From positions 1 through 64,000 of the forward strand of contig JAEWOS010000018.1 in the NCBI GenBank assembly GCA_023460855.1: a stretch of DNA of 64,000 nt, in the 5' to 3' direction. Source of the stretch: Bacteroidota bacterium (GTDB taxonomy: Bacteria > Bacteroidota > Bacteroidia > Flavobacteriales > Weeksellaceae). The notes beneath the pieces are model-generated. The model searched no databases, had not been told where the DNA came from, and was given only the letters and a program-made list of their open reading frames with translations. The translations under genes were made by a program, and so were the position numbers. This document shows, one piece after another, positions 61,330 through 64,000 of this stretch. Numbering within the stretch: position 1 is the stretch's first letter; each line of letters starts with the position of its first letter.

Positions 61330-61368
61330 AAAAGAGCAGTAATAATTTTTTACCGCTCTTTTTTTTAT
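61330..61368. terminator. Bidirectional terminator after fabH
   Basis: AAAGAGC-GTAA pairs with TTAC-GCTCTTT and is followed by a T run. Confidence 0.65.
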
Positions 61369-61379
61369 TTTCAAAATTC

Positions 61380-61886
61380 TTAAATGGAAACCCGCTGATC
61401 CTGGAAACCTGCAACCGCTTCCCAGAAATCTTCCTGCAGAATTGCCGTTGCCTGAGCGAAATCGGCCAAACCATTGAGGTTGTCAATGAGTTTTTCGTCG
61501 GTCGTCTGCAGCGGAATATCCATATCATCCAATACCAGAATTCTGTTATTTCCTGAAAGGTTTGTCTTTGCCTGACTGAATGAAATTCTGCGAAAAAAAT
61601 TCGGAGCTGTACTCATAGAATCTTCTAGCTGCGCGTTTTCCGGAAAGATCACGATTCCGCCCGGCGTTACCGCTTCCCACAATTGGTCCATTACCATTTC
61701 CGCCACAAACTGATCAATAAACAGCACAGAAGGCGAGAACTTTTCGATTTCGTGCTGTTCGGCGCTGTATAAAATTTCAAAATCTTCTTCTCTGTCGGCG
61801 TTGTAGTTCGACATTAAATATCCGAAAAAACTATGCAGATTTTGATTTGCCGAAAACAGTGCGATCCTCGTTTTTTCAGTACTCAC
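61380..61886 (-). CDS. Cytoplasmic protein of unknown function
   Basis: 168 residues, acidic, no signal peptide. The layout resembles a receiver-like alpha/beta fold (RIALFSANQNLHSFFGYLM, SPSVLFIDQFVAEMV, PGGIVIFPE) but lacks the acidic pocket and lysine of a working receiver. No family recognised. It overlaps the lipoprotein gene upstream by 11 bp, so they are coupled. Confidence 0.7.
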   Translation of the reverse strand: MSTEKTRIALFSANQNLHSFFGYLMSNYNADREEDFEILYSAEQHEIEKFSPSVLFIDQFVAEMVMDQLWEAVTPGGIVIFPENAQLEDSMSTAPNFFRRISFSQAKTNLSGNNRILVLDDMDIPLQTTDEKLIDNLNGLADFAQATAILQEDFWEAVAGFQDQRVSI

Positions 61887-62340
61887 TGTTCGGTAGTTGT
61901 GATTGGTTCTGCGGAACGTTTCTGTTGATAATGCTGCGGAAGGTATCGGTAATATTTTTCCACTTTTTCATATCCTTCTGCATAATAAAACTCGCATCAG
62001 ATTTGCTTCCGGAATTGGGCCCGACATTTACCTTAATGATGGTCGCAATATTATCATAAACTTTCTGGTAATCTTCCTGAATCATTCTGAAATTATTATC
62101 CGAAAGCGATTTTTCAATCATTTGCAGGTCGGCGTCAGTTACTTTGAAATCTTTCTTGATTTTTTGTCCCTGACCTTCAAAAGAGTAGTGCGCATTTTTG
62201 CCTTTGATCAGGAAATTCTCGTACACGGGAGCATAACCTCCGGAACGCGAATAGCTGTAATCAAAATCTGAGTATTTCTTCTGGGAATTACATGCTGTAA
62301 GAATAATAAGCAGCAATACGCCTAATATTTTATTAACCAT
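61876..62340 (-). CDS. Small lipoprotein of unknown function
   Basis: 154 residues with a lipobox (LLLIILTAC, cysteine at 17). The mature part contains a tyrosine-rich start (KKYSDFDYSYSRSGGYAP) and an alpha/beta core (LQMIEKSLSDNNFRMIQEDY, TIIKVNVGPNSGSK). No family recognised. It is 10 bp downstream of the acyltransferase gene, in one run with it and with the following unknown gene. Confidence 0.75.
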   Translation of the reverse strand: MVNKILGVLLLIILTACNSQKKYSDFDYSYSRSGGYAPVYENFLIKGKNAHYSFEGQGQKIKKDFKVTDADLQMIEKSLSDNNFRMIQEDYQKVYDNIATIIKVNVGPNSGSKSDASFIMQKDMKKWKNITDTFRSIINRNVPQNQSQLPNSEY

Positions 62341-62350
62341 AAATTGTTTT

Positions 62351-63154
62351 TTATTGTTCGTTAGCTTCCAGTTGTTTTTTCGTTTTCAGTTCCTTTTCAT
62401 AATCGTGAAGCAGGTTGAAATCTTCGGTCTGCTCAATCGCTGTCATTATTTTTACAAGAATCTGCTGTGCATTTTCGCTATCGTAATCTATCTCCAGCGG
62501 TTTCTTGAATTCCATCGTTGGTTCTACACCGGTTACTTTTATTCGTAAACCTTTCTTGTCAAAAGCTCTGCGAAAACCATTTATTTTTATGGGAATTACA
62601 ATCGGCCTTTGATTTTTGATCAGTTTTGCCGTTCCTTTTCTTCCCTGCGCAAAAGCAGCTGTGGTTCCTTGCGGAAAAGTGGCAACCCAGCCGTTATCAA
62701 GCGCTTTCATGATATTGTCAATTTCTTTCAGATCCACCATTCGGTTTACGTTTTCTCCGCCTGCCCGCCAAGTTCTTTTTACAGTTACTGCGCCTGCAAC
62801 TTTGAAAATACGCGTAAGAAATCCTTTATTCATGGTTTCTTCCGCCGCTACATAATACATATCTACTTTCGGATTCAGCAGATATACCGGATTTTTGATC
62901 GTATTCAGATAGCCATTGTTAACAGCGCAAAAAACATGGTACATCGCTGCGATATCAGCAAAATAAGTCTGGTGGTTGGAGACGAAAAGGACATTGGTTT
63001 CCGGAAGATTCACCAGATTTTCGGTGCCTGAAATTTTGAGCTTGTTAAAGCCGTTAAATCTCCTGTACGAAACGATTCCCAAAATAAATATGATGAATCT
63101 TTTCAGAAAAAAAGGTGTCCCAAATGCATCAGTAAAAATACTCTTCTTCGCCAT
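62351..63154 (-). CDS. plsC: 1-acyl-glycerol-3-phosphate acyltransferase (PlsC family)
   Basis: 267 residues from the ATG at 63154. Motif I reads SNHQTYFADI, which is HX5D rather than the normal HX4D; motif III is FPQGTTAAF in place of FPEGTR. An N-terminal hydrophobic segment (RFIIFILGIVSY) anchors it to the membrane. It would acylate lysophosphatidate or a related lipid. The altered spacing may be a lineage trait or mark a different acceptor. -7 box at 63175-63182. Confidence 0.88.
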   Translation of the reverse strand: MAKKSIFTDAFGTPFFLKRFIIFILGIVSYRRFNGFNKLKISGTENLVNLPETNVLFVSNHQTYFADIAAMYHVFCAVNNGYLNTIKNPVYLLNPKVDMYYVAAEETMNKGFLTRIFKVAGAVTVKRTWRAGGENVNRMVDLKEIDNIMKALDNGWVATFPQGTTAAFAQGRKGTAKLIKNQRPIVIPIKINGFRRAFDKKGLRIKVTGVEPTMEFKKPLEIDYDSENAQQILVKIMTAIEQTEDFNLLHDYEKELKTKKQLEANEQ

Positions 63155-63174
63155 TCTCAAAAAAACATAATCTG

Positions 63175-63182
63175 CAAATTTA
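63175..63182 (-). promoter_or_regulatory. -7 box of the PlsC-lipoprotein run
   Basis: On the minus strand this reads TAAATTTG, a consensus match, 20 bases before the ATG at 63154; it overlaps the stop of the upstream Nudix gene. Confidence 0.45.
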
Positions 63183-63809
63183 CAGATTTTTCATCAAGTG
63201 ACTGAATTCGCTCAGCATCATTGAAGTGGCTCCCCAGATAAAATAACCGTTGAAATTAATAACCGGAACTTCCACGCCGCGCGACGAAGGTAAAATCATC
63301 ATTTCCGGCTCTGTGGAAAGCTCCAGAATTGATTCTATCGGAAACTCAATGAGTTCTTCCGCTTCAGTTTCCTGGAGGATGAATTCAGGATTTTTTCTCG
63401 TGTACGAAATGTACGGATGTACATAAAAATTGCTTGGCGGAATATACATCGGCGACATTTCGCGGATGATGCGGATGTAATGCCTGTCGATTCCCATTTC
63501 CTCTGAAGTTTCGCGGATTGCGGTTGCGGCAAAATCTGCATCTTCGGGATCACGGCTTCCGCCGGGAAGAGAAATCTGTCCGCTGTGCTTGTCGTTTTCG
63601 TTTGTGGTGCGCACAATTAAAGGAAAAAACCAGCTGTCGCCCTTCATGTACAGCAAAATATTTACTGCAGCAAAACGTGGATTTCTGGTTAAAATCTCGT
63701 CATAGGTAAAAATAGGGCGATATGGCGGAGAATAAACGCGGTGTGCATCTTCTCCCCAAAGATCTGCTTTTTTTATCCTGTCTAAAAGGTCTTTTCCGAA
63801 AATTGGCAT
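63180..63809 (-). CDS. Nudix hydrolase, CoA-pyrophosphatase type
   Basis: 209 residues. LPGGSRDPEDADFAATAIRE followed by TSEEMGI is the Nudix box in the form used by CoA pyrophosphatases (NudL/PCD1 type), with the upstream region IFTYDEILTRNPRFAAV. It probably cleaves coenzyme A or acyl-CoA to 4'-phosphopantetheine. It overlaps the plsC promoter, and its last codons lie 25 bp before the plsC start. 63810-63955 shows no gene. Confidence 0.87.
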   Translation of the reverse strand: MPIFGKDLLDRIKKADLWGEDAHRVYSPPYRPIFTYDEILTRNPRFAAVNILLYMKGDSWFFPLIVRTTNENDKHSGQISLPGGSRDPEDADFAATAIRETSEEMGIDRHYIRIIREMSPMYIPPSNFYVHPYISYTRKNPEFILQETEAEELIEFPIESILELSTEPEMMILPSSRGVEVPVINFNGYFIWGATSMMLSEFSHLMKNL

Positions 63810-63955
63810 GTGGCTAATTTACGGAATTTAAAGAGGCCTGCGTTTTAAAGAAAGGTTAAAAATCAGGAAAGAATCAATCGAATCCCTTAACTGTTGAGTA
63901 AAAAGCAAAACAGCATTTCTTGTCTGATTGATTGTAATAAAAATAGAACTGAGCT

Positions 63956-64000
63956 TTAGTTGGTATAACCCATCAGTTCTTCTTTCTGCGCATTGTAAAG
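63956..64000 (-). CDS. C-terminal end of a gene running off the window
   Basis: On the minus strand the last 15 codons read LYNAQKEELMGYTN and a TAA stop at 63956-63958. The stretch looks like the amphipathic end of a protein, but it is too short to identify. Partial at the right edge. Confidence 0.45.
   Translation of the reverse strand, partial: LYNAQKEELMGYTN

Noticed and set aside
1..64000. CRISPR arrays, tRNA or rRNA genes, insertion sequences
   Set aside because: No regularly spaced repeats, cloverleaf-like or rRNA-like sequence and no transposase were seen in any intergenic region.

Overview
The window looks like the chromosome of a flavobacterium of the Chryseobacterium/Kaistella type (Bacteroidota, Weeksellaceae). 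The evidence is gene content typical of that group (split transketolase, DUF5686 outer-membrane protein, BT_3928-like DoxX protein next to tpiA, DUF1599 protein, ClC channel), Bacteroidota-type promoters (a -7 box TAnnTTTG close to many start codons) and no Shine-Dalgarno habit. Most of the window is housekeeping sequence with moderate GC. No rRNA, tRNA, CRISPR array, transposase or integrase was found.

Layout. 0-9.7 kb: sugar-phosphate aldolase, peptidase E, a DD-peptidase, a histidine kinase, an M1 aminopeptidase, an ECF sigma factor, lipoyl synthase next to the lipoylated E2 subunit of 2-oxoglutarate dehydrogenase, and ApaG. 9.7-13.2 kb: exonuclease, two paralogous alpha/beta hydrolases and a CNNM/CBS transporter-like protein. 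13.2-20.1 kb: a tightly packed six-gene signalling operon (REC-kinase, giant triple-REC hybrid kinase, REC, CheR, CheB, REC) with no chemotaxis receptors or CheA/CheW. 20.3-31.8 kb: glycosyltransferase, lipid A-type acyltransferase, thioredoxin lipoprotein, dehydrogenases, the rpsF-rpsR-rplI operon, ClC channel, sodium symporter and both transketolase halves. 31.9-40.1 kb: exported proteins of unknown function, alanine dehydrogenase, TsaE, DnaG, a MntA/HepT toxin-antitoxin pair and ClpP.

40.1-46.3 kb is an accessory locus. It encodes a very large multidomain protein (about 2,065 codons) with a transthyretin-like domain, a cysteine-peptidase-like module and a DUF2272/NlpC-like C-terminus. One in-frame TGA at 45293-45295 splits it, and the coding reads straight through the stop.

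46.6-51.1 kb returns to housekeeping (tpiA, TerB-like, DoxX-like, DUF1599, folP, YceI). 51.1-54.3 kb is the most interesting part. Four AT-rich, same-strand, unrelated ORFs are each bracketed by a private 8-10 bp inverted repeat (GTT... before the ORF, its exact complement ...AAC after it). Long imperfect palindromes separate them. This is the geometry of integron gene cassettes with attC sites, in an array with no integrase in the window (CALIN-like). 54.4-64 kb carries envelope proteins, Nudix hydrolases, CorA, FabH, PlsC and small proteins; the last gene runs off the right edge.
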